NCBI GenBank assembly: GCA_038030265.1
Contig: CM075937.1
Location: 5,084,001 to 5,148,000, forward strand
DNA length: 64,000 nucleotides
Source: Corythucha ciliata
Taxonomy: Eukaryota > Arthropoda > Insecta > Hemiptera > Tingidae
Direction: 5' to 3'
A program made the translations under genes and the position numbers. This document shows positions 20,587 to 31,671 of this stretch, piece by piece (position 1 is the stretch's first letter; the number at the start of each line of letters is the position of its first letter). The notes beneath the pieces were generated by a model that was given only the letters and a program-made list of their open reading frames with translations, ran no database searches and had not been told where the DNA came from.

Positions 20587-23500
20587 ATGGACTACCCGCC
20601 AAAGGACCCCCCACCGCCCTACGGTATGAATGTACCGACAGCACCACCACCAGTTGTCCGTAAGTTTTTGTTATTAAAAAAAAAAATAAAAAAAAGTATC
20701 GAACAATAAAGGATTGAAAGTTCGTTATTGTGGCCGAACTACGTAGTTTTTACAATTGTAGAAAAACACACTTTCGGCCTTCCGTCGCCGCTTAATCTTA
20801 TCTTGAAAAATAACGCCATATTTTGTGACTGCACGAACTAAAATTACTGTTGCGTTGCGCAAGAATTAAAGGGAAAGATGAGGTCACGACGTATCGAATT
20901 TTTTTTTTTTAGCATGCTGCACCTTTATCGTTGAAATCTAATAACCACCGGGGATCAAATGTTATCGTGCGAGTCACAATATATTGATTCCTTGAAAACG
21001 AATGGAGAGGAAAAAAAAATCGCTCTGGCAGCTGATATGGTCAAAAATAAATGAATTTCATGTAATAATGCGAATACTGATCGGAAGTACGCGTAAATTC
21101 GTTTCCCACATCATCGATAACTTCATAATTAGATCGAACCCGTCAGGGAAATTTATGTGAGGTCGACTAGCACTCACCGCAGGCATTTACTCTTCCGAGC
21201 AAGAAAAGTCAGTTCAAGGCCGTAACCGTCGATCTGAACTTCATTAATAGAGAAGCATTCATTAGTGGACTGTTCTCTCCTGATACTCGTCATCGTCTTT
21301 TCTAACGATCAGATGGAAACATCAAAGGACGTTAGATTGCTTTAAGCCCGGCTGCAACAGGGCCGTAACTGAGGATTTTATTGCCGCCGCCGGGGGGGGG
21401 GTACCCCTCCCCTATGTAGGCTCGTAAATATTAAATTGGAATTTATTTAATAAATTCGCGCTGCTGCGGATTTTTCTCTCTTAAAACACTAATTTCGCAG
21501 AATGAACGTGGGATCGAGCCATTCCATTAGCGTTCAACCATCAGCAGTCAATTAACATCGGTGCCCGGACGAATAAGTTGTTTCCAAGGCTCGTTATCAA
21601 GAAGAATAAGTCAGTTTTAAGAGTGAAAATACGAGTTTTCGGGTGAAAAAACACTAGCTCCAGGCAAAATCGACCGTTTACTGGCTGCTTTTGAAGTATA
21701 ACTATCAACCATGGCTCAATTGCCGGCTGTTGGACCTCAAACGTCAAACCAAAAGGGACAAGCAGCAAGTTTTATAAGCGGAATTGCAGACTAAAGATAG
21801 GGTGAAATTGACGTCTTCCTGCTGATAAGTTTGGCTTATCTGATGGGAAAATGCCGAAGTGAAGAATTTTCATTCGATTTTTTGTTGATTCTGCGTGATT
21901 AAATAAACTCAAAAAGTGTTGCAAAATATGCCCACCATGGACGTCAAAATCCTCCGGTGCAATGCAATGGCGTTCCGACGTAACTAATGGCTAACGGGGC
22001 GGACAGCCCCGGGCTAGCGTTCAGAGGGCTCTCTCCCACAAGCTTAAATGAAAAAAATTAAAATGTTTGGTTTTAAAGCGTTAACTCGTGCCTAATATTG
22101 AAAATATTCCGCTAAAATTAACAAAAACACACTAATTCGAGGTATCTGAAGGCAACTTCCGGGTTGAAAAAGAGAAAACGCGCTATCCCCGAATGTCTAC
22201 AGGCCATTAATAAATTCCTCAATAAAAATAAAATCCTATAAGTGGGATAAAATTGAGAAGACGCGCTAATGTGCTAATATTGTGACAACGTTAGCGCTTT
22301 CGTGGCTAAATCGCGAAAAAGTACTAATTCATAGCAAAAATAAAAACAAAAATATTACTAATTCGGGGCTAAAATTGAAAAAAAGTTAATTCGTGGCCAA
22401 AGTTGCTCATTTGCAGCAAAAATTAAAAAAAAATCGCGGACCAATTTGAGAAAACCCCCTGATAACGCGTCTGAAATAGAGGAAAACCCCAAATTCCCGG
22501 CTCTAGAGACAAAGCGCATTGTTTGCGGCTAAATTTAAGAAGAAGCGCTTATTTGCAGCTGAAATGGAGAACATCCGCTAGTTCTCGGCTAAAATTTAAG
22601 GTAAGAATGGAGTAATAGCGCAAATGTTCAGTAGAAATCTGTGTTCGGCCCGTCCTCCCGTTTCTTCTCCTCCTCTCCCCACTTAATGATACCGTCTAAT
22701 TACTGGGCTAATTCTTTTAAAAAAGGGTCCGCTTTGAGAGGAAAGGGCCGTCTCGATGCGGAGCTGACTTGTAAGTTCCAGGCGAAGAAATTACGTTTTG
22801 AACGCAGCAGGTGTGGTAACAGGGACAAAATTGGCAGGTGTTTAGAACCTAAATGGAGGTCGAAATGTCTGCCGATCAGTGGCGCCGACACTATATCCAA
22901 GGTGTAGCAGGCGCTCGATGAGGTCGATAGTGATCGAGGTGATAAATATCAGTAGAAAGAAACAATGAGAAAAAAAGGGCTGAAAAAACTAAGAAGGAAG
23001 GGAGAATCGATAAGGTGAATAAAGAAAAAGAATAAAACTGTTACGCACTAGTGATTTAAGTTTTTAACGGGCTCACACAACGTCGCGTCGGGCTCAAAAC
23101 CTGCCGAGAGGCCCCCTCATGTAAATCTCAGATTTAGGTTCGAATTTTTTGAGTGGATCCAGGGGGGGGGGGCAAAAAATGATCAAAACCATCTCGCAAA
23201 CCCCTTCGAGAGGTGGTCACTTTCTCAAATTTTAAAGTTATTTTCTCAAATTAGGTACTGGCTTCAGCTGTGGCGGACCCACCCACTGAAAAACTGTGCG
23301 CGATTATTCGCGTTCTGTGTGGTGAGGCCTTTAATCTCTAAAAAAAACAAGAAGAACATAATTTTTAAGTTAAGTTAAATTATCATGATACCTAATTTCC
23401 TAAATTTTAGCTACAAACTTGTCTCTAGGAACCGTCAATTAGCGTTTTCTCAATTTTAGCCGCTAATAGTTTAATAATTTTAGCCACGAATCAGAGGATT

Positions 23501-26500
23501 TTTTCAACTTGATCCAAGAATTGGCGTTTCTCACCATTTTAAGCTGAGAAGGAGTGGGTTTTTTCAACTTGAATAGTGAATTACGCTTTTTCTCTATTTT
23601 ACTTGTGAATGAATGCTTTATCTCAATATAGCGGAAATATAGTAAGTTTTTTTTTTCTATTTTAGCCGCTAATTATTTTCAATTTTACGCGACAATTACC
23701 GCGTTTGCTAAATTTAGCCGTGAATTCGCGGATTTTGTCTATTTTTCCGCGAATAAGCATTTTTCTCCATTTGAGCTACAATTTTGCAATTTGTCTTCAT
23801 GTTAGCCAGGAATGAACGATTTTCCCAAGTTTCAGCTGGGGAAAGTATCAGCCAGGTTTTCACAAGTATAGATCCGTTGATTGGCGCTTATTCTCAATTT
23901 TAGCCGCGAAGTACTGCTTTTACTCGATTCTATCCCCGGTGAATCAACGGCGTTTCTCAAATTGGTCCGCGAATGGGTGAACACTTCATTTGAGCCGCGA
24001 ATTTACGCCTTTTCTTCATTCTAGCTGAGAGTTGACGGGTTTTGTCAAATGTATCCGTGAATTCTCGTATTTTATAAAGTTCAGCCGCGATTTAGCGTTT
24101 TTTTTTTCTCTGTTATCGCATGCAAATTAGCGCTTTTTCTCAAGTTCATTCACGAAGTTACCTTGAGAAACCACGATATTTTTTTTTTCAATATTAGCTG
24201 AGCCTGCTGAGTGATTCTTTGCTGCTTTTTCTCAATGTTATAGCCGCAAATTAGCGCTTTTTCTCAACTGTGGCAGTGAATTGACATTTTTCAAACATTT
24301 TAGCAGTGAATTGACATTTTTCAAACATTTTAGCAGTGAATTAGGGAATTTTAATTACTAATTAGCACTTTTCCACCATTTTAGCCGCGAATATTAGCGC
24401 ATTTTCCAAACTTTTTGCTGCGTACTTGCATCTAGAATAATACATTTGCGCGATTTCTCAATTTTAGCTTTCTATTAAGGGCCTAAGGAAAATTGAGGTT
24501 TTCGTATTTCAGCAGTGAAGTTTCCTCCAGATACTCCGTTGCAGTGCTAGTTATGAATTGATGTAATTTTTTATAAAATGCATTTATTTTTTATGCATTA
24601 CACTACAGTGTAATGTAAGTTTTTCCACCTGTCCTCTCTGAATTGAAACATATGTTTATGGAGAGGAAGCTGCACTACACTTGTGTAGAGCGTTGAATGG
24701 AAATCGCTATTACAGGCAGATGAGCACTTATTCTCAATATTAGCTACGAATCAAAGCTTTAAAAGACCTAAAAATGTCAATTTTTTAATCATCATCGGTC
24801 ATCATTCAGAAAGCCACTTCATGTGGCCGAAATTGAGAAAAAGCGCTAATATCGAATCTCTTTAGATACATACGCAGTTAAAATTGAGAATTCACGCTAC
24901 TTTGCAGTTCCTTGATACAAGTCGGTGACTAAAATTGGCGTGAAAGGCTCATTCACTCAAATTCAGAAAAAGGGCTCGTTGGCGGCTAAAATCGAAACAC
25001 AATCGCCAATTACGCAACGTGTGCCGCCACCCCCCACGCGTGGGCTCAATTTGTGGCGGGTCATAGTGTTTTGAAAAAGCGTGGGTTCTCGGATATTTTA
25101 GAAAAAGATGCAACATTCAGATCAAAATTTATAAGAAATCGATAATTCGCGTTTTTTTAGTCTTTTTACGCCAAAAAACCACATCTAATCCGCGAGTTAG
25201 GACTATTTCTCAATTGAAGCTGTGAATTAACGTTTTTTCTCAATTTTTCCGCGAATTGACGATACATATTTCTCTAATTTAGTCTCGAATTAGCGTTTTT
25301 CTCCGTTTCAGGCGCCGATTAGCACTAACTCCCATAGTTTTAGCCGCCAAATAACGTGTGTCTCAATTTCAGCCGCGAGTTAGTGTTCGTCTCGATTTCA
25401 ACAGCGAATTAGCTCTTTTTTTCAATTTGTGCCATGAATCAACACTTTTACCCAATTTTAGCCCTGATTTGGTGATTTTTATTTTTACTTTTTAGCCATT
25501 CATTAGCGTTTTTCCTACACTTTATTCACTAATTAGCGCTTTTTATTAATTTATCCGCTAACTAGTGATTTTCCCCAATTTCAGCCACGAATCAGCGCTT
25601 TAAAAAAAAATGTCTTACCTAATAGTTCTTCTTATATCATCTATCACCATACTCGTGCCATTCACGGATGGCAATGGCAAATGACAATAATGCGGCGTGG
25701 TGGTTTTTTTTGGGGGGTGGGGGCTCGCAGAGGTGTGGGTGGGTCCTTTTTCCAGAGTTCTGCTGCACCTCATTGAAACTGTCTACTGGGCGATTCAGAC
25801 GTTCAGGGCGCCAACTTTCAAGCTTCGCAACGCCACCTGACGAAATGGTTCCGTGCCTACAATATTGGTGGCATTGTGAAACAAAAACTATCGCCCATTC
25901 CAATATGTAACTTCGATTCTTATACCAATTATCGACCAATTAGGGCTATTAGGTGAAAAAAATAACTAAGCTGTTTTTTTTTCATTAAAAGCGACGTTTC
26001 GTCGATCAATTCGCCGACCTCTTCAGGCAACGATAAATAGGAAGTTAAATCAATTAAAAATTCAAATGTACATGGTTTTTCTCCCTCTCTCCCAACCGCG
26101 CAGGTAACTTCTTCTCGATGAACAACTATACGTGCCGAAACGGCTACACGGGTTTATTAATTAAATTACGTATAAATCTACTAGTTCGCAAGGGAAAGAA
26201 AGAACGTCAACTCGTTACTAACAAAATAACGAGTAACGCGTTTAAAGGTGTGCCGTCGAACCTCACAAAACTTCCACCTCTGCTCAACCTACCAACAATT
26301 TATTAATAATGTATAATCTCACTCCTTCCATGAGCAAAATACGAGAGGAAACGAAAAATAAAACATGTATTTTGAGCTAATATTTATGGCATTGGCATGA
26401 AAAAAAAAAAAATCAGGTGTAATCTAGTCTACGTCTACCGACGGTGAGCCTGCCTGCCATGTCACAGCCGTTCAACTAGTGAATTAAAAGGAAGAAAGGC

Positions 26501-29374
26501 TGTGCTGTATTGCCAGGCAGACCGTCGGTATAAACTAGACTTCACGTAAATTTGATGTTTTTACGTCATGCCAATAATCGATTATTAGCTCAAAACACAA
26601 CATGTTGACGTTTTTTCGAACGTTTCATCTCACATTTGCTCATGAAATGAGTAAGATATTTGAATTGTGAATGTTGAGAGTTGGAAAGTTGAGAAAAAGG
26701 AGAAGTTTCCAGGTCTGTAGACAGCCTGGACAACCGACTCCAAAACCACGGGGAACGCGCAAACACAGCAAAGGTCCAACCACAGCGAAGCTCTAACCAC
26801 AATTATAACCTCTAACTAGAGTAAAGGTCCTACCACAGCAAAAGCCACACCACTGCAATAAGGTCCAACCACAGCAAAGGTCTAACCACAGGAAAGGCCC
26901 AACCACAGCAAAGATTCAGCCATGCAAAGGTCTAACCACAGGACAGGCAGGACCTCAGCCAAAGTTCAACCTCAGGAAAAGCCCAACCACAGCAAAGGCC
27001 CGACCACAGCAAAGGTCCAACCACATCAAAGGTCCCGCCACAGTAAGTTTCCAACCACCAGGAAAGGCCCGACCACAGCAGAGGTTAAACCATAGCAAAG
27101 GTCCAACCACAGCAAAGGTCTAGCCACGGCTATAACCTTCAACCACCGCTGTAACCTCCAACTACAGGAAACATACAATCACAGTTAAGTCCCAACAAGT
27201 AAAAGTCCCAACCACAGCTAAGGTTTAATCACAGGAAAGGTCCATACGATAGCAAAGCTCTAACCGGGACATCCTAATTTACTGTCGCACAAAAAAATCA
27301 CCCGGCACACCTCAAAAATTGAAATTTTCTCATTTTTTATTACCCATAATGATACAAATACATCATCAGCACGCTACCCTATCAAAAGAACTATAAAAAT
27401 CCCAGTACTTACGGTACCTCCCCCCGCGCCGTAGTCGAAAAATGTCAAACAAAACGCCCGGCACCCCGCAAAAAAAAATATTTTTTTGTATTTTCCTTCA
27501 CATGCAGTAACTGCTACCCAGGCAGGAACGTACTGAGAAATAAGCCAGAAAATCCTAGTACTTATGGTATGGTATCTCCCCCCGCGCCATAGTTTAGGAA
27601 CTCAGCCAGCAGAAAACACGCTGTTTTCCTCTTCTCCATGGGTTCTCTGGATTTTTCTTTTGATGGGGTAGCCTGCCGATGATGTATATGTATCATAATG
27701 GGTCATAAAAAATTGGAACATTTCAATTTTTGAGGGGTGCCCGGTGATTTTTTTGTGCGTCAGTAAATTAGGATATCCCCCTCTAACCGCCGTTGAGCTC
27801 GAACCACACAGTAGAGCTTCAACCTAATTTACTGTGAAAGCTTTCCTTTTTTTCACTTTTCTTCCTCTTCTGAAATCCGGATCCCCCCAAGGAATAGGCC
27901 GAGCCCGTGGTTAAAGGACCCAGTGCCCCCCCCCTCTCGACAGGCCGTCCTACCCCGATGACCTTGCTTCTCGGAAGAATTTTTTGCGGGTCACAAAAAG
28001 TGTGTGACCCAAAACGCCGTAATAGTGATGAATAACCAGGGGGATGATTAAGGAGGACCAGCAGGATTAAGTAATCACCTTCATCAAAACCACTGTTAAT
28101 TAAAAATTAAATAAAAAAAAACAAAAGAAAAACACATTTTTCCTAGAGAAAGGGAGAACTTTGTTAGCACAAAATCTTAAACGTCTCCCAGATTATTTCT
28201 TATTTGTATAAAATGGCAATTCAGCCTTTAAAACATACTGCATGTCTACAAAAATGAGAATTTGGTGTCCTAAACATGAAATTTAGGTCAAATAAATTGG
28301 TAACAAACGTCCATTTTTAGTCAGACACTGATAATGCCGCCAACAACTGTTCAATTCGACGCAAGAGAGCGAATGAGCAGTTACTGATTTGCACAAAAAA
28401 CGGATGACGCAGCCAAAAAAGTGTAACTTATCAGCTACAGATGATTTAAAAAGGCCACTGAGCCAGTGCCCCTAAAAAGGGGCTAAAATAAAGCGTTTTG
28501 CCTTGTCTGTTGTGTGGGTTTGATCAATTTTATATCGATTCCACCATTATGCCAGCGAGGTAGTCCTTGTAGCAAAAGTTAGCTCTATAACTGGTGAAGT
28601 GCCAGATCCTCGAAATTTGGTTTTTGAAGGAGTTAAACCAGCGGGATTGCTTGTCTTTCTAGAAGCCAAAGTCGAAAATTGCGATCTGTAAGTGCTAAGT
28701 CAGCGAAATTTGGACTACGATACAAGAACCAATTCAAGAAATTGCCGTTTTGAAGGACGCTTTTTTGTGCAATTGCTTTTTTGAATGGGTCAACCCCAGG
28801 AAATTACTATGGTTTAATGATTTCTCTTAATCGACCCATACACGAAAAATAAATATTGCGCAAACTAGAGGTTGCACAATAAAATTGATTGATTTGTTTG
28901 TGGGTTGTATTGATGGGTTGCACTATACATATATCAACCAATTTTTTTATCCGCAAACATATCAGGAAACAAAATATTGTAAAAATGTATTGCGCAATAA
29001 TTATTGGACGTCTATGGACCCCTTTATAATTATCGTTATTGCTAATTTAAATGTGTTTGTTTCTAGACGTCATTGTGCCACAACAACAATTAGGACCATC
29101 GTCACAGCCAGTAACCTGCCCCTCGTGCCATACTCCAATTCACACTCGGGTTGACGTTGAAAGTTCGATGAAAACTCACTTGGTTGCCTTGCTTCTGTGC
29201 TTCATGTAAGTTACAAGATTTTTCTTGAATGGTCGAAAATTAAAGAAGAAAAAAAATTAACACTTCCTCAGATGCTGCCCAGTATTCTGGTTGCCTTACT
29301 GCTGTGATACTTGTCAATCGACGAATCACTACTGCCCGAAATGTAACGCTTTTCTTGGGTCCTACAATAACTAG
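20587..29374 (+). CDS. LITAF-domain protein (paralogue 1), three coding exons
   Basis: Coding exons are 20587-20659, 29067-29205 and 29272-29374, with GTAAGT donors, TTCTAG and CTCAG acceptors and consistent phases; the product is 104 residues. The N-terminus MDYPPKDPPPPYGMNVPTAP carries a PPxY motif (binds WW domains of NEDD4-type ubiquitin ligases) and a PTAP motif (binds TSG101 of ESCRT-I). The LITAF domain follows: CPSC knuckle, PIHTRVDVESSMKTHLVAL, hydrophobic LLCFICCPVFWLPYCCD, then HYCPKC and FLGSYNN. Known LITAF/SIMPLE proteins are late-endosomal membrane proteins in sorting and degradation; the role here is inferred. An acceptor directly before the ATG implies a 5' untranslated exon. 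The first intron is 8.4 kb and filled with repeats. It is a clear paralogue of the minus-strand gene at 8484-8781. Confidence 0.9.
20660..22050. other. 5' part of LITAF intron 1
   Basis: Mostly non-repetitive intronic sequence after the GTAAGT donor. A G-run and GC-rich patch lie near 21385-21410. No exon-like ORF is recognised. Confidence 0.45.
22060..25600. repeat. Large degenerate array, TTTTTCTCAATTTTAGCCGCGAATTAGCG type (family C)
   Basis: In 23380-24500 and 25190-25600, imperfect units such as AGCGCTTTTTCTCAATTTTA then GCCGCGAATT recur about every 30-40 bp. In 22060-22620 and about 24830-25010 the same unit is on the other strand (GCGCTAATTCGCGGCTAAAA then TTGAGAAAAA). The middle, 22630-23380, is less repetitive and includes a degraded end (near 23260-23330) of the TIR element seen at 33482-33990. 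The whole array lies in the first intron of the LITAF gene. Individual units are so diverged that the boundaries are approximate. Confidence 0.75.
26336..26610. mobile_element. Palindromic MITE
   Basis: ACATGTATTTTGAGCTAATA near 26365 is mirrored by TTATTAGCTCAAAACACAAC near 26583. Further in, GGCATTGGCATGA pairs with TCATGCCAATAA, and GTCTACCGACGGTGAGCCTG with CAGGCAGACCGTCGGTATAA. The centre has GTCACAGCCG and its near complement GGCTGTGCTGT. The whole segment can fold as one long hairpin. Confidence 0.8.
26755..27266. repeat. Minisatellite, AAAGGTCCAACCACAGC unit
   Basis: About thirty imperfect copies of a 17-bp unit (AAAGGTCCAACCACAGC and variants) run in one direction. The array continues as a few degenerate units at 27781-27830 on the far side of an inserted element, and related words (GAACCACAGAAAGC) recur near 30260-30310. 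Confidence 0.85.
27267..27780. mobile_element. 514-bp inverted-repeat element inserted in a minisatellite
   Basis: The 9-mer CTCTAACCG lies on both sides (27258-27266 and 27781-27789). The terminal inverted repeats of about 130 bp include ATCCTAATTTACTG.CGCAC, AAAAATCACCCGGCA and CATAATGATACA, mirrored at 27640-27777. The centre repeats AATCCCAGTACTTACGGTAC-like words. A partial relative is at about 46138-46400. The 9-bp duplication could be a target duplication, but CTCTAACC also resembles the minisatellite unit. Confidence 0.8.
27830..29066. other. 3' part of LITAF intron 1
   Basis: AT-rich intronic DNA without recognisable exons. It ends in the acceptor TTTGTTTCTAG used by exon 2. Confidence 0.5.
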
Positions 29375-30720
29375 ATTTTTATTTTTTAAATGGACCCTGC
29401 ACGTATACATAACCAAGGGTATTAGTTTAGAATATGCTGTGAAATATATGAGGCTGGAGGTGTACTCATCTAGAAGTTATACTCCCAACGAAGCCCGGTT
29501 TAAGCAGGCTGTGAGTTCTAAAATTGTTTAAAAATGTATTCCACAAAGTCAATTTTTCATTAACTTTCTATGCGTTGACTTGTTGTGTAAACAAGGTCAT
29601 ACGCCGCAGCATTTTTTGTATCATCATTTTTGTATTTATATTTTTTTGAATATATGTATTGCTGGGGATGGAAGTCATACGATTGTATTTTGGTAGGTAC
29701 CTTCTTATTTTAGTAATTTGAGTTCCACTATCCCCGAGAGGGAATTCTTACGATACTGAAGTTGTCGAAAAATGACCAAAGCAGTAAGACTCGTTCAACT
29801 ATTATTTGATGGATAAGTAAGTGCAATGAATATTCCTACTCTGAGGGCGTTTTGGTCAGGGGAGGGGAAAACAAACTAAAGAGTTCCGATCTGAGCCAAA
29901 CGCAGTACTTATAACTCCCTCCGGCCTATAGTCAAAAATGACGAGTGTAGCCGGTCTCGTCCAGGACGCCCCTAAGGGCCCCTCGAAGTGGCCAAATATG
30001 AATGTTATGCAGTGGCGTTGTGTATGCGGGAGCGGGTGGTGGGGAGGTATGGCCCGCGGGCATTACTTCGAATGGGGCATCACTGTACTGACGAAGCTTT
30101 TATTTAAGACTAGTAAACCAAAATCAATGATATAATATTTTATAAATACTTCATATCAAGATTTAATCAACGCTTGTCACGTCCCATTTAACAAATGTTG
30201 TTTAAATGACACGAAAAAATATTTATTGTAGATTGTACAAAATATTGAACCTCAAAATGAACCACAAAATGAATGAACCACAAAGAGCTCGAACCACAGA
30301 AAGCAGTAACTCTAAAATTTAATGAGCAAAATACAAAACACTCCAACGACAAAAAACTCCTATAACTGGAAGCTCTAAAAATAAATAAATCACGATGCCG
30401 GCTATCTGAAAAACAGCATTTCGCGGAATTTGCTAATTAAAACGAAGTTTCACTCCCCCCCCCCAACAATTTCGTGGGGTTTCACTGCTCAAAAAACCTA
30501 GTTTCGCGCTGATTGACAAATTAAAAAAGTGATTTCGCTATGTTGGATAGTTTTATAAAGAGCTATTTGACAGGTTTGACTCACTTCAGAAATAAAATGT
30601 CGCTCGCAGGTCGAGCCCATTAAAAGCCAATTTGGCGGGATTGGCACCTAAAAAATAAATAAATAAATAAAATAAAACAAAAATGGAAAAAACCAAAATA
30701 ATAATAATAATAATTCCCAC
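29375..30720. other. Intergenic DNA downstream of LITAF paralogue 1
   Basis: Contains the presumed 3' untranslated region, degenerate ACCACA-type words at 30250-30310, a few family A units at 30400-30650 and an ATA microsatellite at 30697-30712. No gene recognised. Confidence 0.45.
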
Positions 30721-30724
30721 TAGA

Positions 30725-31340
30725 ACGGACTTATCAACATTGCACTTGGAGCTTACCGAACCACTCCTTGTGATAATCTCTATGTCCTGTCAAACTGCCT
30801 ACCTCTGAAATATCGTTTCCAAGAAATTATCTTAAACTATGCAATTAGAGTACAGTCAAAACGAGACCATATGTTTCACTCGACATTATTCAGTGCGGCC
30901 AGCATTGCCGAAAACTACAACCTCCCTAGTCGTTCTCGGCCCCTTCCAGTAAGACTGGAAGAAGCACTATTAGGATTTGATACTGCTCTCAATCCTATAA
31001 TGCCTATCAAACCTTATGGAATACACCCTTGGTTATATCCAAGGTTCAACATTGATGCCTCTCCCCTTTCCTTTGATTCCTGACCCAAAGAAATACTCAA
31101 CACCAGTGCAACTGTCCCGAAAAGACGCCCGTAGTTATACTAAGTCTTCGAACGGGCCACGCTCGATGCACAACGAGCCACTACTTCACCCGACAGAATA
31201 GACAGACGTGTGAGTTCTGCGGCACCGTGGCCACCATTGAGCACGTACTCATTGAATGTCCACGCTATACTACTACTATTGGCGAAAGGAGATCAGAAAT
31301 AAGAGCAAAATTGAGCCACAAAACAACTTTCTATAAATAA
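30725..31340 (+). mobile_element. C-terminal remnant of an RNase H-type LINE (Jockey/R1-like)
   Basis: The reading frame INIALGAYRTTPCDNLYVLS then LKYRFQEIILNYAIR is the linker between reverse transcriptase and RNase H in Jockey/I/R1-group ORF2 proteins. After a stop and frameshifts the sequence resumes at about 31140 with LRTGHARCTTSHYFTRQ and the zinc-knuckle-like end CEFCGTVATIEHVLIECPRY. The RNase H domain that belongs between these two parts is missing. The element is dead. It is of a different LINE group from the fragments at 5.4, 12.9 and 57.6 kb. Confidence 0.82.
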
Positions 31341-31671
31341 TCTACTCATTTAATATAATTATAAAAATAACAAATAATATTTTACAAGAAATATCATATC
31401 ACAAAACAAGGGTAATACCACAAATTGGCAATTCAATTCATTTTTTTTTTTCTTGTTTCGATTTTCAAAAATTATTCTTTGTTAAAAATAAACCAAAACA
31501 AAAAAAAACTTTATATTTCAATGCAAAACATGCCGCTGATAAAGAGCGAGACTTCAAATAATTCGTGAAGAATTCAAATAAAGACGATTAAACTTTAAAA
31601 TTATAATACTCTTCACATTTTTTTTTTGACAGTCTTTAAATTAGGCAACGCCTCATATTTCGAAAGCACAT

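Noticed and set aside
22060..25600. CRISPR-like regular repeats
   Set aside because: Units are heavily degenerate, spacing varies, both strands are used and the DNA is eukaryotic.
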